From: JAHEYG01 sp040403535
Lineage (GTDB): Bacteria > Bacteroidota > Bacteroidia > B-17B0 > Aurantibacillaceae
Direction: 5' to 3'
NCBI GenBank assembly: GCA_040403535.1
Contig: JBBAKL010000009.1
Coordinates: forward strand, 1-64,000
DNA length: 64,000 nucleotides
Shown here: positions 29,901 through 37,981 of the stretch, piece after piece
Position numbering within the stretch: position 1 is the first letter of the stretch
How the letters are laid out: the number at the start of each line of letters is the position of its first letter
Made by a program: the position numbers and the translations under genes
The notes under the pieces: generated by a model
The model's input: the letters and a program-made list of their open reading frames with translations, nothing else
Databases searched by the model: none
What the model was told of the DNA's origin: nothing

Positions 29901-31250
29901 ACCGCTGCAGGTATGGCTAATGCAGGAACTTATACTTTAGTGGTAACTGACGCAAATACGTGTGTTAACTTTACTACTGCAAATGTTGTCGTAAATCCTC
30001 AGCCACTTGTAGCAGCAGTTGGTTCTACAGTTTGTTTAAATGCTACTGCTAATTTAAACGCCAACGGAGGAGTATCTTACAGTTGGTCAGGTCCGGGTGG
30101 ATTTACGTCTTCTCAGCAATCGCCACAAATTATTGGAATTAGCGCAAGCGGTGCTGGTCAATATACTGTAATGGTTACAGACATCAATACGTGTACAAAT
30201 ACTGCTGTTGCAAATATTGCAGTAAATCCGGCTCCTACACCTTCAATCGTAACAAACAGTCCTATTTGTATGAATAATATTCTTAACCTGTCTGTTGTTG
30301 GTGGTGTAAGCTATAATTGGAACGGTCCTTCCGGATTTAGCGCCAGTGTTCAAAATCCGACTTTAAACGCGACATCAGTTGCCTTTAGTGGTATTTATAA
30401 TGTATCAGTTACCGATGGTAACGGATGTATTGGTACGGCCTCTACTAATGTTGTTATTAATCCATTGCCATTTCCATCTATTATTTCAACAAATAATAAA
30501 GGATGTGCGCCGTTATGTGTAGAGTTTTCTGTGAATAGTACACCGACACCATCCACTGCTTCATGGAACATGGGTAACGGAGGGTCAGCAACAGGATTGA
30601 ATGTAAACTCATGCTATAATACGGCAGGTGTGTATACAATTTCTGCAGGCATTACTGATCAAAACGGTTGTTCAGGTGTAGCAACTTACACTGTGGAAGT
30701 TTATCCAAAACCAGTTGCAGATTTTAATCATGCGCCTATAAAACCTGTAATTAATATTGATGGTGACGTTGTATTTACCGACGCTTCTTACGGCGCTAAT
30801 ATTGCCAGCTGGAATTGGTTTTTTACAAACACAGCTCAATATACTTCCAATGTTCAAAATCCAACTTTTGTTTATACAGAAGCAGGAATTTATGCAGTAG
30901 CATTAGTGGTTAAAAGTGATAAAGGATGTGTTGATACCATTGTGCGTCCAATTGAAGTTGGTGAAGATTACGGAATTTATGTACCAAACGCGTTTACTCC
31001 AAATGATGACGGAGTAAATGACATCTTCCAGCCAAAAGGATTCGGAATTGTTAAATATGAATTACAAATTTTTGATCGATGGGGCGAAAGAATTTTCTCG
31101 ACCAAAACCTTTGAAGAAGGATGGGATGGTAAGTATGGTAGTAGAGGTGGCGGCATTGTTCAAAATGGTGTGTATACCTGGTTAATTAATGTAACAAGTG
31201 TATTCGGGAAATCACATGAATTCAAAGGACATGTGACACTCATAAAATAA
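26934..31250 (+). CDS. Giant secreted adhesin-like protein (1438 aa), paralog of the preceding gene, CHU_C sorting domain
   Basis: The signal peptide is about 1-25 (ends LFSQ). The N-terminus matches the preceding paralog closely (FKYLSYAFPVDSLKGFDEV, then YMYRSKRDFINAKYN), as does the Cys-rich domain (CCDNPFLNIFLKNC, YLGSCVTIEVTVGDC). About eight canonical WSGP modules follow (about residues 560-1180), then two PKD-like domains and CHU_C (VPNAFTPNDDGVNDIFQPKG, FDRWGERIFSTKTFEEGWDG). Compared with the 1698-aa paralog, most of the length difference lies in the number of modules and in the region before them. T9SS-dependent surface localisation is expected. Ligand unknown. Confidence 0.87.
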   Translation: MKRRIHYILFIALIFNFFNGQLFSQSKRFKYLSYAFPVDSLKGFDEVSASHAALQGGYFGTEYKLYMYRSKRDFINAKYNIYNASVYLSNSAYAKGFNPVTPLGAPCVNEDFEANNLSGWTITSLGLNVNSCTYQAVTSSGSPEATVLATPIADAYFGTIPNSPLGGTRVAKLNDGNPSGLVTRISQTFPVNSNNALFQYAYITVFQGAHPCCDNPFLNIFLKNCSNQVIACPQVTVVAPGGSCASTSPNFTTPNSSGVSWNTAWQVRSLDLTPYLGSCVTIEVTVGDCNAAGHFGYAYFDALCSPMNITVNNVTFPVGTSAATVSACGATNATVTAPPGLSPYSWTGPAGSGITNNPNQTFTTNVAGNYTLTVNPLGSCAPTTRTVNLQFVPSPLATFTASNSCTTFTFTNTGTPSPAIQTYSFVGTGAPASFTTTSPTSVVNFPPSTTFTVIHTVVNSSSCTATNSLVITVPPGPNPAFTSATYTQCLLGNSFTFNAASNPGTHSYSFSPATGAPAVGNVATYGPVNFTSAGTYTVTHTLTNLGCTSSTSSVVVIKPQPTVTANNNGPICVGGNAVLSGTGGGTYNWSGPNAFSSAVQNPTITGVTNASGGVYTLTVTLNGCTGTATTNLSIASSTASAANTGPYCVGQTIQLNGSAGATFTWSGPGGFTSNLQNPTIANSTTAHSGTYNFTVNLGGCVASGSTAVVVNALPTPTITTNSPLCIGQTLNLNGSAAASYTWTGPNLFTSGIQNPSITFVGATAGGTYTLGVTNANNCRNTVTALVIINATPTIVVNNPNVCVGQTINLTSNGGNTYAWSGPNGFTSALQNPSIASSTTLMTGAYTVTVTSTQGCTNTAVSNVNVFPVPSPTIVTNSPVCVGGTLTLSGSGGAQFAWAGPNGFIDLNQNTSITNVSLLANGVYTLLATAGTCSAATTASVTINPLPNPTINSNSPICIGFDINLTGNGGTSYAWVGPNGFTSTAQNPTITAAGMANAGTYTLVVTDANTCVNFTTANVVVNPQPLVAAVGSTVCLNATANLNANGGVSYSWSGPGGFTSSQQSPQIIGISASGAGQYTVMVTDINTCTNTAVANIAVNPAPTPSIVTNSPICMNNILNLSVVGGVSYNWNGPSGFSASVQNPTLNATSVAFSGIYNVSVTDGNGCIGTASTNVVINPLPFPSIISTNNKGCAPLCVEFSVNSTPTPSTASWNMGNGGSATGLNVNSCYNTAGVYTISAGITDQNGCSGVATYTVEVYPKPVADFNHAPIKPVINIDGDVVFTDASYGANIASWNWFFTNTAQYTSNVQNPTFVYTEAGIYAVALVVKSDKGCVDTIVRPIEVGEDYGIYVPNAFTPNDDGVNDIFQPKGFGIVKYELQIFDRWGERIFSTKTFEEGWDGKYGSRGGGIVQNGVYTWLINVTSVFGKSHEFKGHVTLIK
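28617..30470 (+). repeat. WSGP module array of the fourth adhesin
   Basis: About eight modules with W-x-GP cores (NAF, GGF, NLF, NGF, NGF, NGF, GGF, SGF). One (AWAGPNGFIDLNQN) has lost the usual TS after the core. Spacing is about 230 bases. Confidence 0.75.
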
Positions 31251-31262
31251 ATACTTAATTTT

Positions 31263-31292
31263 AAACTGCCGATTCTGTCGGCAGTTTTTGTT
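31263..31292 (+). terminator. Intrinsic terminator after the fourth adhesin gene
   Basis: AAACTGCCGA / TCGGCAGTTT stem with a TTCTG loop, then T-rich sequence, 12 bases after the stop codon. Confidence 0.9.
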
Positions 31293-31402
31293 TTAATATC
31301 ACCCATAATACGTGAAAGTCGAATCACTTTAAGATTATTTTTGATTTCAAAACGTTTTATTCGCTTAATAAGCACTAAATTCGTTATTCAACTTTTATTA
31401 CC

Positions 31403-34255
31403 ATGAAATCTAAATTTATAATTGGCTTTGGATTTGTTGCAGCGCTTGCGCTAAATCCGATTGCCGGCTATTCACAAGGCAAACCTGCAACAGCTCCAAA
31501 ATTTGTTGAAGAAGTAACTAAAAAAGGAAGCGAAATTGTTATTTCTTATAAAAAATACATGCTATCAAATGGACTTACCGTTTTAGTGCATGAGGATCAT
31601 TCTGACCCTGTAGTGTATGTTGACGTGACTTATCATGTAGGTTCGGCACGAGAGCAGCAAGGCCGATCCGGATTTGCACATTTCTTTGAGCACATGATGT
31701 TTCAAGGGTCGAAAAATGTGGCGGATGAGCAACATTTCAAAATAATCACTGAAGCAGGCGGTACACTAAACGGAACAACTAATACTGATCGAACCAATTA
31801 TTTTGAAACTGTTCCGAGTAATCAATTAGAAAAAATGCTATGGTTAGAAGCTGACCGTATGGGTTTTCTGTTGGATTCCGTTACACAAAAGAAATTTGAA
31901 GTGCAACGCGCTACTGTGAAAAACGAAAGAGGTCAGCGTTATGATAATGCCCCTTATGGTTTAGTAAGCGAGAAAATCGGCGAAGCATTGTACCCACAAG
32001 GTCATCCATACAGCTGGACTACAATTGGCTACATTGAAGATTTGAACCGTGTTGATGTTAACGATTTGAAACGTTTTTATATGCGTTGGTATGGGCCAAA
32101 CAATGCAGTTTTAACTGTTGCGGGTGATGTTAAGACTGATGATGTTGTTAAGCTAGCTGATAAATATTTTGGTTCAATTCCTCGCGGACCGGAAGTAAAG
32201 CCGATGAATATTTCTGCTGTACAATTAAAAGAAAACAGATACATCAGTTATGAGGACAATGTTAAGTTTCCTATGTTGCGTGTTGTTTATCCAACCATTG
32301 AGGCGCGTAAACCTGATGATGCAGCATTAGATGTGTTAGCTGGTATTTTATCCGGATCAAAAAGTTCTCCAATGTATGAAGCGTTTATTAAATCTAAAAA
32401 AGCTGTTTCTGCTAATTGCTACCAGTTTAGCCGTGAATTATCCGGTCAGTTTGAATTTGGAATTCGTGCAAATGCCGGCTCTAATCTGTCTGAAATGGAA
32501 AAAGAATTAAAAGCCACATTGGAAAAATGGGAAAAGACTGGTCCTACCGATGAAGATATTGAGAAATTCAAAGCAACATTTCAAAGCAGTTTATACGATG
32601 GCTTATCAACTGTACAGGGAAAAGGTGCTCAGTTAGCGTCTTATTATACCTTTACCGGAGATGCTAATTATTTAAAGAAAGAAATTGAAAGTTACATGAA
32701 GGTAACTAAGGCCGATGTGATGCGCGTTTATAACACTTACATTAAAGGTAAAAACGCTGTGATTTTAAGCTGCGTTCCGAAAGGGAAAGGTGACTTAAAA
32801 TCGCATGAAGATACCTGGAAAATGTATACCAGAACCGTTGAACAAGAGAGTGCGGAATACAAGAACCTTAGCTATAACGAACCAAAAGACAATTTTGACC
32901 GCAGTAAAATGCCTCAGGCGCAAGCTGCTTCATTAGTTCCTGTTCCAGACTACTGGACAGACAAATTAAATAACGGAGTGAAATTAATTGGCGTTAACAG
33001 CAATGAAATACCAAAAGTAAATATCTTGATTAGTATTCCGTTCGGACATCGTTTTGAGCCGAAAGAAAAATCAGGGATGTCTCAATTATTAGCATCCATG
33101 TTAGAAGAAAGCACAACGCAACATTCTTCGGAAGATATTGAAAAGATGCTTGACAAATTAGGAAGTTCAATCAATGTAAGTGCAGGCAGCGAAGAAATAT
33201 CTATCAGTATATCTTCTTTAAAATCGAATCTAGATGCAACATTAAAGATTGCCGACGAAATTATTTTCTCTCCTAAATTTGATAAAGAAGATTTTGAATT
33301 GTCAAATAAAGAGCAGTTAGACGGAATTGCGCAAATGCAGACTAACGCGTCTACCATTGCAAATCTTATTTATAGTAAATTAATATATGGTGAAAATCAT
33401 GTAATGAGTATACCAAGTGTAGGGACTGCGGAAACTGTGAACTCCATTTCATTGGATGATGTAAAAAACTGTTACAATAATTTGTCTTCAGATGGAGCGT
33501 CCATCGCTGTTAGCGGAGATGTTAAAAAGGAAGATATTATCAATAAGCTTTCTTTTGTTTCAAAATTAAAAGCCAATTCAGTTGTTCGTGCAAAAGAACC
33601 TGAAATACCTGCTATCTCTAAAACAAAAATTTATTTTGTTGACAAGAAAAATGCTCCTCAATCGGAAATCCGCGTTGGATATATGGCCATTCCATTTGAT
33701 GCCACCGGCGAGTTTTACAAAAACAGCATTATGAATTTTGCGTTTGCAGGCGCATTCAATAGTCGAGTTAATTATTTACTTCGTGAAGTGAGAGGATTTA
33801 CTTACGGTGTTCGCGGAGGTTTCTCAGGAAGTAAATTTGCAGGGCCATACACTGTTTCAGGAGGATTCAGAGCAAATTCAACAGATAGTACCTTAATAGA
33901 TATGATGGGTGAGTTTAAAAAATTCACGGAGAATGGTATTACCGACGAAGAACTAAACTTCACTAAAAACGCAATGGCGCAATCGGACGCATTGAAATAT
34001 GAGTCGGCATGGCAAAAATTAGGATTTGTAAAACGTATTTTAGATTACAACCTTGATAAAAACTTTGTACAAGCACAAGGAGAAATATTAAAAAACATAA
34101 CAAAATCCGATATCGACAACAGAGCTAAACGCTACCTTCCGCTAAACAACATGATAATTTTGGTAGTTGGCGATAAAGCAAGCAACTTTGAAAAAGTAAA
34201 ATCGCTCGGATACGAAGTAATCGAACTCGATTTAAACGGAAATCCGGTTAAATAA
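31403..34255 (+). CDS. Secreted M16 family zinc metallopeptidase (insulinase-like, two-lobed)
   Basis: The protein has 950 aa. The signal peptide of about 25 residues ends at GYSQ. The N-terminal half holds the inverted zinc motif HxxEH (HFFEH, about 93-97) in the FAHFFEHMMFQGSKN context, and the distal Glu in NERGQRYD near 173. The C-terminal half repeats the M16 fold without the zinc motif and carries the usual R/Y site (LREVRGFTYGVRGGF). Such pitrilysin-like proteins work as a clam shell on peptides, here probably in the periplasm. It is monocistronic, between two terminators. Substrate not predictable. Confidence 0.92.
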   Translation: MKSKFIIGFGFVAALALNPIAGYSQGKPATAPKFVEEVTKKGSEIVISYKKYMLSNGLTVLVHEDHSDPVVYVDVTYHVGSAREQQGRSGFAHFFEHMMFQGSKNVADEQHFKIITEAGGTLNGTTNTDRTNYFETVPSNQLEKMLWLEADRMGFLLDSVTQKKFEVQRATVKNERGQRYDNAPYGLVSEKIGEALYPQGHPYSWTTIGYIEDLNRVDVNDLKRFYMRWYGPNNAVLTVAGDVKTDDVVKLADKYFGSIPRGPEVKPMNISAVQLKENRYISYEDNVKFPMLRVVYPTIEARKPDDAALDVLAGILSGSKSSPMYEAFIKSKKAVSANCYQFSRELSGQFEFGIRANAGSNLSEMEKELKATLEKWEKTGPTDEDIEKFKATFQSSLYDGLSTVQGKGAQLASYYTFTGDANYLKKEIESYMKVTKADVMRVYNTYIKGKNAVILSCVPKGKGDLKSHEDTWKMYTRTVEQESAEYKNLSYNEPKDNFDRSKMPQAQAASLVPVPDYWTDKLNNGVKLIGVNSNEIPKVNILISIPFGHRFEPKEKSGMSQLLASMLEESTTQHSSEDIEKMLDKLGSSINVSAGSEEISISISSLKSNLDATLKIADEIIFSPKFDKEDFELSNKEQLDGIAQMQTNASTIANLIYSKLIYGENHVMSIPSVGTAETVNSISLDDVKNCYNNLSSDGASIAVSGDVKKEDIINKLSFVSKLKANSVVRAKEPEIPAISKTKIYFVDKKNAPQSEIRVGYMAIPFDATGEFYKNSIMNFAFAGAFNSRVNYLLREVRGFTYGVRGGFSGSKFAGPYTVSGGFRANSTDSTLIDMMGEFKKFTENGITDEELNFTKNAMAQSDALKYESAWQKLGFVKRILDYNLDKNFVQAQGEILKNITKSDIDNRAKRYLPLNNMIILVVGDKASNFEKVKSLGYEVIELDLNGNPVK

Positions 34256-34258
34256 CCT

Positions 34259-34292
34259 AAAAAAGTCCTGCTTAAAGCAGGGCTTTTTATTT
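34259..34292 (+). terminator. Intrinsic terminator after the M16 peptidase gene
   Basis: AAAAAGTCCTGCTT with AAGCAGGGCTTTTT (one T-G wobble) followed by T-rich sequence, directly after the stop codon. Confidence 0.88.
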
Positions 34293-34585
34293 AATTGACT
34301 AATTTGGGGTGGTTTATTTGCCTTTTGGATAAAATAATCACAATTTTTTCTGAACAAAATACAAATCGCTGTTAACTAACAAGTTAAGACAAACCATCTT
34401 AATACAAAAGACTAATAGTGAGGGGTTAATTAAGCTGATTGGTATGATAAAATATTGTTTTGAGCAAAAATTATGGGGTAAAGCCTATTTTTCAACAAAA
34501 TAATGTCTTAAAAGTTTGTTCGGGAAAAAAATACTTCATAAATTTGCAGCCCTTATTTTAGGAAACAAATAAATAATTTGATACA
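34293..34585. other. AT-rich upstream region of the rplM operon
   Basis: Together with the preceding terminator this is a 330-base gap. It contains no credible ORF. It holds the promoter elements at 34515-34546 and a 5' untranslated stretch of about 35-40 bases. No structured leader that would suggest a known ribosomal-protein autoregulatory element was recognised by eye. Confidence 0.5.
34515..34546 (+). promoter_or_regulatory. Promoter of rplM-rpsI-rpsB (TTTG, 20-base spacer, TAAATTTG)
   Basis: A TTTG -33 box at 34515-34518 and a TAAATTTG -7 box at 34539-34546 fit the Bacteroidota consensus with the expected spacing. They lie about 40 bases before the GTG start of rplM. Confidence 0.75.
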
Positions 34586-35044
34586 GTGGACGCTTTAAGT
34601 TATAAAACAAAGTTTGTTAATCAGGCCAGTTCTAATAAAGAATGGATCTTGGTTGATGCAGAGAATGAAGTAGCAGGCCGTTTAGCCTCTAAAGTAGCTT
34701 ACTTATTACGTGGTAAGCACAAAGCTAGCTTTACACCATATGTAGATTGTGGTGCGAACGTGGTAATTATCAATGCCGATAAAGTTCGTTTTACAGGAAA
34801 AAAGTTAACCGATAAAGAATATATCCGTTACACCGGTTATCCGGGAGGTCAGCGTTTCGCTACGCCTAAGTTTTTACTAAGCAATAAACCAACAGAGGTT
34901 TTACGTTTAGCGATTCATGGTATGTTACCGAAAAACCGTTTAGGCCGTCGCCTTAATGGTAACGTTTACATCTATGCGGGTACTGAGCACCAACAAGAAG
35001 CTCAACAACCAAAAAAGATTGATTTAAGTACTATTAAAGCTTAA
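34586..35044 (+). CDS. rplM: 50S ribosomal protein L13 (uL13)
   Basis: The protein has 152 aa. A GTG start is used; the N-terminus DALSYKTKFVN is the conserved start of Bacteroidota L13, and no ATG gives it. Conserved blocks: EWILVDAENEVAGRLAS, HKASFTPYVDCG and the IHGMLPKNRLGR motif. It is a large-subunit assembly protein that binds 23S rRNA. It is followed by rpsI after 8 bases, the near-universal L13-S9 pair. Confidence 0.97.
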   Translation: MDALSYKTKFVNQASSNKEWILVDAENEVAGRLASKVAYLLRGKHKASFTPYVDCGANVVIINADKVRFTGKKLTDKEYIRYTGYPGGQRFATPKFLLSNKPTEVLRLAIHGMLPKNRLGRRLNGNVYIYAGTEHQQEAQQPKKIDLSTIKA

Positions 35045-35052
35045 TATACAGA

Positions 35053-35439
35053 ATGGAAGTAATTAACACATCAGGACGAAGAAAGACTTCAGTAGCTCGC
35101 GCTTATTTAACAAAAGGCAAAGGTAATATTGAAGTAAACGGTAAAGATTATAAACAGTATTTTTCTACACCAACATTACAGTACTACGTTACTCAAGCAT
35201 TGAACGTAGCAAAAGTTAATGGCGAATACGACATTAAAGCAAATGTACGCGGTGGTGGGATTACCGGACAAGCTCAGGCTATCCGTTTAGCTATTGCAAA
35301 AGCTTTAGTTGAAATCAACGAAGAATACAAAAAAGACTTAAGAGCAGAAGGCTTAATGACTCGTGACCCTCGTATGGTTGAGCGTAAGAAATTCGGTCAG
35401 AAGAAAGCTCGTCGTCGCTTCCAATTCAGCAAACGTTAA
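35053..35439 (+). CDS. rpsI: 30S ribosomal protein S9 (uS9)
   Basis: The protein has 128 aa and begins MEVINTSGRRKTSVARAYL. It includes the GGGITGQAQAIRLAIAKAL block and the basic C-terminus KKARRRFQFSKR whose last Arg contacts P-site tRNA. It lies between rplM (8-base gap) and rpsB (21-base gap) in one operon. Confidence 0.97.
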   Translation: MEVINTSGRRKTSVARAYLTKGKGNIEVNGKDYKQYFSTPTLQYYVTQALNVAKVNGEYDIKANVRGGGITGQAQAIRLAIAKALVEINEEYKKDLRAEGLMTRDPRMVERKKFGQKKARRRFQFSKR

Positions 35440-35460
35440 TATTATAATAAGAGAAAAGAA

Positions 35461-36309
35461 ATGTCAAGAACATCATTTAACGAATTACTTGAAGCAGGTG
35501 CTCACTTTGGTCACCTTAAACGTAAGTGGAACCCAGCAATGGCTCCGTACATTTACGCTGAAAAAAACGGTATTCACATCATCGATTTAAATAAGACTGT
35601 AGCGAAAATCGAAGAAGCTGCTAACGCGCTTAAGCAAATTGCCCGCTCAGGTAAAAAAGTTTTGTTTGTTGCTACTAAGAAGCAGGCAAAAGATATCGTA
35701 GCAGAGAGAATCAAGCCTATTAACATGCCTTATGTTACTGAGCGTTGGCCAGGCGGTATGTTAACTAACTTTGCAACTATTCGTAAATCAATTCGCCGTA
35801 TGGCTCAAATTGATAAGATGAGTACTGACGGAACTTTCGCTAGTATTTCTAAAAAAGAACGTTTACAAATTTCCCGTGAGCGCGCGAAATTAGAAACTCA
35901 GTTTGGTTCAATCGCTGACTTATCGCGCTTACCAGCTGCTTTATTTATTGTAGATATTACAAAAGAACATATCGCAGTTAAAGAAGCTAAGCGTTTAAAC
36001 ATTCCAACTTTTGCAATTGTTGATACCAACTCGAATCCAAATGAAGTTGATTATCCAATTCCAGCTAATGACGATGCTTCAACTTCGATCGCTTACATTC
36101 TTGATGTAATCAGTTCTTCTTTACGTGAAGGTTTAGCTGAGCGTAAAATGGATAAAGAAGCTCAAGCTGCAGAAGAAAAAGAAACTAAAGAAGAATCAAA
36201 ACACGAAGCGGAAGAACTTGCAGCAGGCCTTAAGTTTAAAGGTACTGACGAAGAAGAAACCGAAAAAGGTGGCAAACGTCCTCGTAAAAGAGTGGCCGCA
36301 AAAAAATAA
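35461..36309 (+). CDS. rpsB: 30S ribosomal protein S2 (uS2)
   Basis: The protein has 282 aa. It begins MSRTSFNELLEAGAHFGHL, with KWNPAMAPYIYAEKNGIHII and the TERWPGGMLTNF block. The C-terminal extension after about residue 225 is a highly charged Glu/Lys-rich tail of about 55 residues that ends in a basic stretch (RPRKRVAAKK). S2 is a late-assembling small-subunit protein. A terminator follows, separating it from tsf. Confidence 0.97.
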   Translation: MSRTSFNELLEAGAHFGHLKRKWNPAMAPYIYAEKNGIHIIDLNKTVAKIEEAANALKQIARSGKKVLFVATKKQAKDIVAERIKPINMPYVTERWPGGMLTNFATIRKSIRRMAQIDKMSTDGTFASISKKERLQISRERAKLETQFGSIADLSRLPAALFIVDITKEHIAVKEAKRLNIPTFAIVDTNSNPNEVDYPIPANDDASTSIAYILDVISSSLREGLAERKMDKEAQAAEEKETKEESKHEAEELAAGLKFKGTDEEETEKGGKRPRKRVAAKK

Positions 36310-36329
36310 TTTAGAATTAAATTACAATT

Positions 36330-36364
36330 ACGGTCATTCTGGAAACAGACTGACCGTTTTTTTT
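36330..36364 (+). terminator. Intrinsic terminator between rpsB and tsf
   Basis: ACGGTCA / TGACCGT outer stem plus TCTG / CAGA inner stem around a GAAA tetraloop, with one internal mismatch, followed by eight T. It would reduce or block read-through from rpsB into tsf, which are a single transcript in many bacteria. Confidence 0.88.
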
Positions 36365-36401
36365 GAATAAATATTACTAATCAAAATAAAAAACAAAGAA
36401 T

Positions 36402-37226
36402 ATGGCTATCACAGCAGCAGATGTAAATAAATTACGCCAACAAACCGGTGCAGGTATGATGGATTGCAAAAAAGCATTAGAAGAAAGTAATGGTGACTTC
36501 GAAAAAGCAATTGACTTTTTGAGAAAAAAAGGTGCTAAGGTTGCAGCTAACCGCCAAGACCGTGATGCAAAAGAAGGTGTTGTTCTTGCAAAAATTAACG
36601 AAAATGGTAAACAAGGAATTTTAGTTAGCGTTAACTGCGAAACTGATTTCGTTGCTAAAAACGCCGACTTCATTGCATTTGCTGAAAGTGTTGCTAAAAT
36701 TGCATTAGACAAAAACCCTGCATCTATTGATGCATTAAAAGCTTTACCATACGATAACAATATTACAGTTGGAGATAAATTCATGGAGCAGGTTGGTAAA
36801 ATTGGTGAGAAAATTGATATCGGCTATTATAACGCTATCAACGCTGAAAAAGTTGTTGCATACAACCACCCAGGAAATCGTTTAGCAGTAGTTGTTGGAT
36901 TTAACCACGCTATTGATGACGAAGCAGCTAAGAACGTTGCTATGCAAACAGCAGCAATGGCTCCTGTAGCAGTAGATAAAGATGATGTTGATTCAACAAC
37001 TTTAGAGAGAGAATTAGAAATTGCCCGTGAAGCAACACGCGCTGAAGGTAAACCCGAAGAAATGGTTGAAAAAATTGCTCAGGGTAAATTAAATAAATTC
37101 TACAAGGAGTCTACTTTATTAAACCAGGAATACATTAAAGATAACAAGATGACGATTCGTCAATATTTACAAAGCTTAAATAAAGACTTAACCGTTACAA
37201 GCTTTAAACGTTTCTCTTTATCTTAA
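36402..37226 (+). CDS. tsf: Translation elongation factor Ts
   Basis: The protein has 274 aa. It begins with the UBA-like domain (AADVNKLRQQTGAGMMDCKKAL), and has the NCETDFVAKN motif of the core domain and the C-terminal module. It is the guanine nucleotide exchange factor for EF-Tu. The gene follows the rpsB terminator by about 38 bases, so it presumably has a promoter in that spacer or depends on partial read-through. It ends shortly before another terminator. Confidence 0.97.
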   Translation: MAITAADVNKLRQQTGAGMMDCKKALEESNGDFEKAIDFLRKKGAKVAANRQDRDAKEGVVLAKINENGKQGILVSVNCETDFVAKNADFIAFAESVAKIALDKNPASIDALKALPYDNNITVGDKFMEQVGKIGEKIDIGYYNAINAEKVVAYNHPGNRLAVVVGFNHAIDDEAAKNVAMQTAAMAPVAVDKDDVDSTTLERELEIAREATRAEGKPEEMVEKIAQGKLNKFYKESTLLNQEYIKDNKMTIRQYLQSLNKDLTVTSFKRFSLS

Positions 37227-37231
37227 AATTT

Positions 37232-37261
37232 TAATCCCGACATTGAGTCGGGATTTTTTTT
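37232..37261 (+). terminator. Intrinsic terminator between tsf and pyrH
   Basis: AATCCCGAC (37233-37241) / GTCGGGATT (37247-37255) with an ATTGA loop, followed by a T-run that abuts the pyrH leader. Confidence 0.9.
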
Positions 37262-37273
37262 AATCTGTTTTTT

Positions 37274-37981
37274 ATGAAATACAAAAGAATACTTTTAAAA
37301 CTTAGCGGTGAAGCCTTAATGGGCAACAAAGGCTTTGGTATTGATCAGGAAAGATTATTAACCTATGCCAAAGAAATTAAAGCTGCGCATGATAACGGTT
37401 GTCAGATTGCTATTGTTATTGGCGGAGGAAATATTTTCAGAGGTATACAAGCTGAAAAAGGCGGAATGGATCGCGTACATGGTGATTACATGGGAATGTT
37501 AGCTACTGTAATCAACTCGATGGCCATTCAGGCTGCATTAGAAGGACTGGGCGTTGAAACCCGTTTGCAAAGTGCCATTAAGATGGAACAAATTTGTGAA
37601 CCTTTCATCAGAAGAAAGGCTGTTCGTCATTTGGAAAAAAACCGTGTAGTAATTTTTGGAGCCGGTACAGGTAATCCTTATTTCACAACGGATACCGCCG
37701 CAACTCTTCGTGCTATTGAAATTGAAGCCAATGTTATTTTAAAAGGAACACGTGTTGACGGAATTTACACCGCCGATCCTGAAAAAAACAAGAACGCAGT
37801 TAAATACGATACAATTAAGTTTGAGGAAGTTTACAATAAAGGCCTTGAAGTAATGGATATGACTGCCTTTACGCTTTGCAAAGAAAACAATTTACCGATT
37901 ATCGTGTTCGACATGAACAAACCGGGAAATCTGCAAAAGCTTTTAAGTGGAGATAAGGTTGGAACATTGGTTGAAGTGTAA
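37274..37981 (+). CDS. pyrH: UMP kinase
   Basis: The protein has 235 aa. It phosphorylates UMP to UDP in pyrimidine nucleotide synthesis. Signature blocks: KYKRILLKLSGEALMG, IVIGGGNIFRG, DYMGMLATVINSMA, and the ATP-binding GTGNPYFTTDTAA loop. The tsf-pyrH order is conserved across bacteria. The last 39 bases overlap the convergent dipeptide epimerase gene on the other strand. Confidence 0.96.
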   Translation: MKYKRILLKLSGEALMGNKGFGIDQERLLTYAKEIKAAHDNGCQIAIVIGGGNIFRGIQAEKGGMDRVHGDYMGMLATVINSMAIQAALEGLGVETRLQSAIKMEQICEPFIRRKAVRHLEKNRVVIFGAGTGNPYFTTDTAATLRAIEIEANVILKGTRVDGIYTADPEKNKNAVKYDTIKFEEVYNKGLEVMDMTAFTLCKENNLPIIVFDMNKPGNLQKLLSGDKVGTLVEV

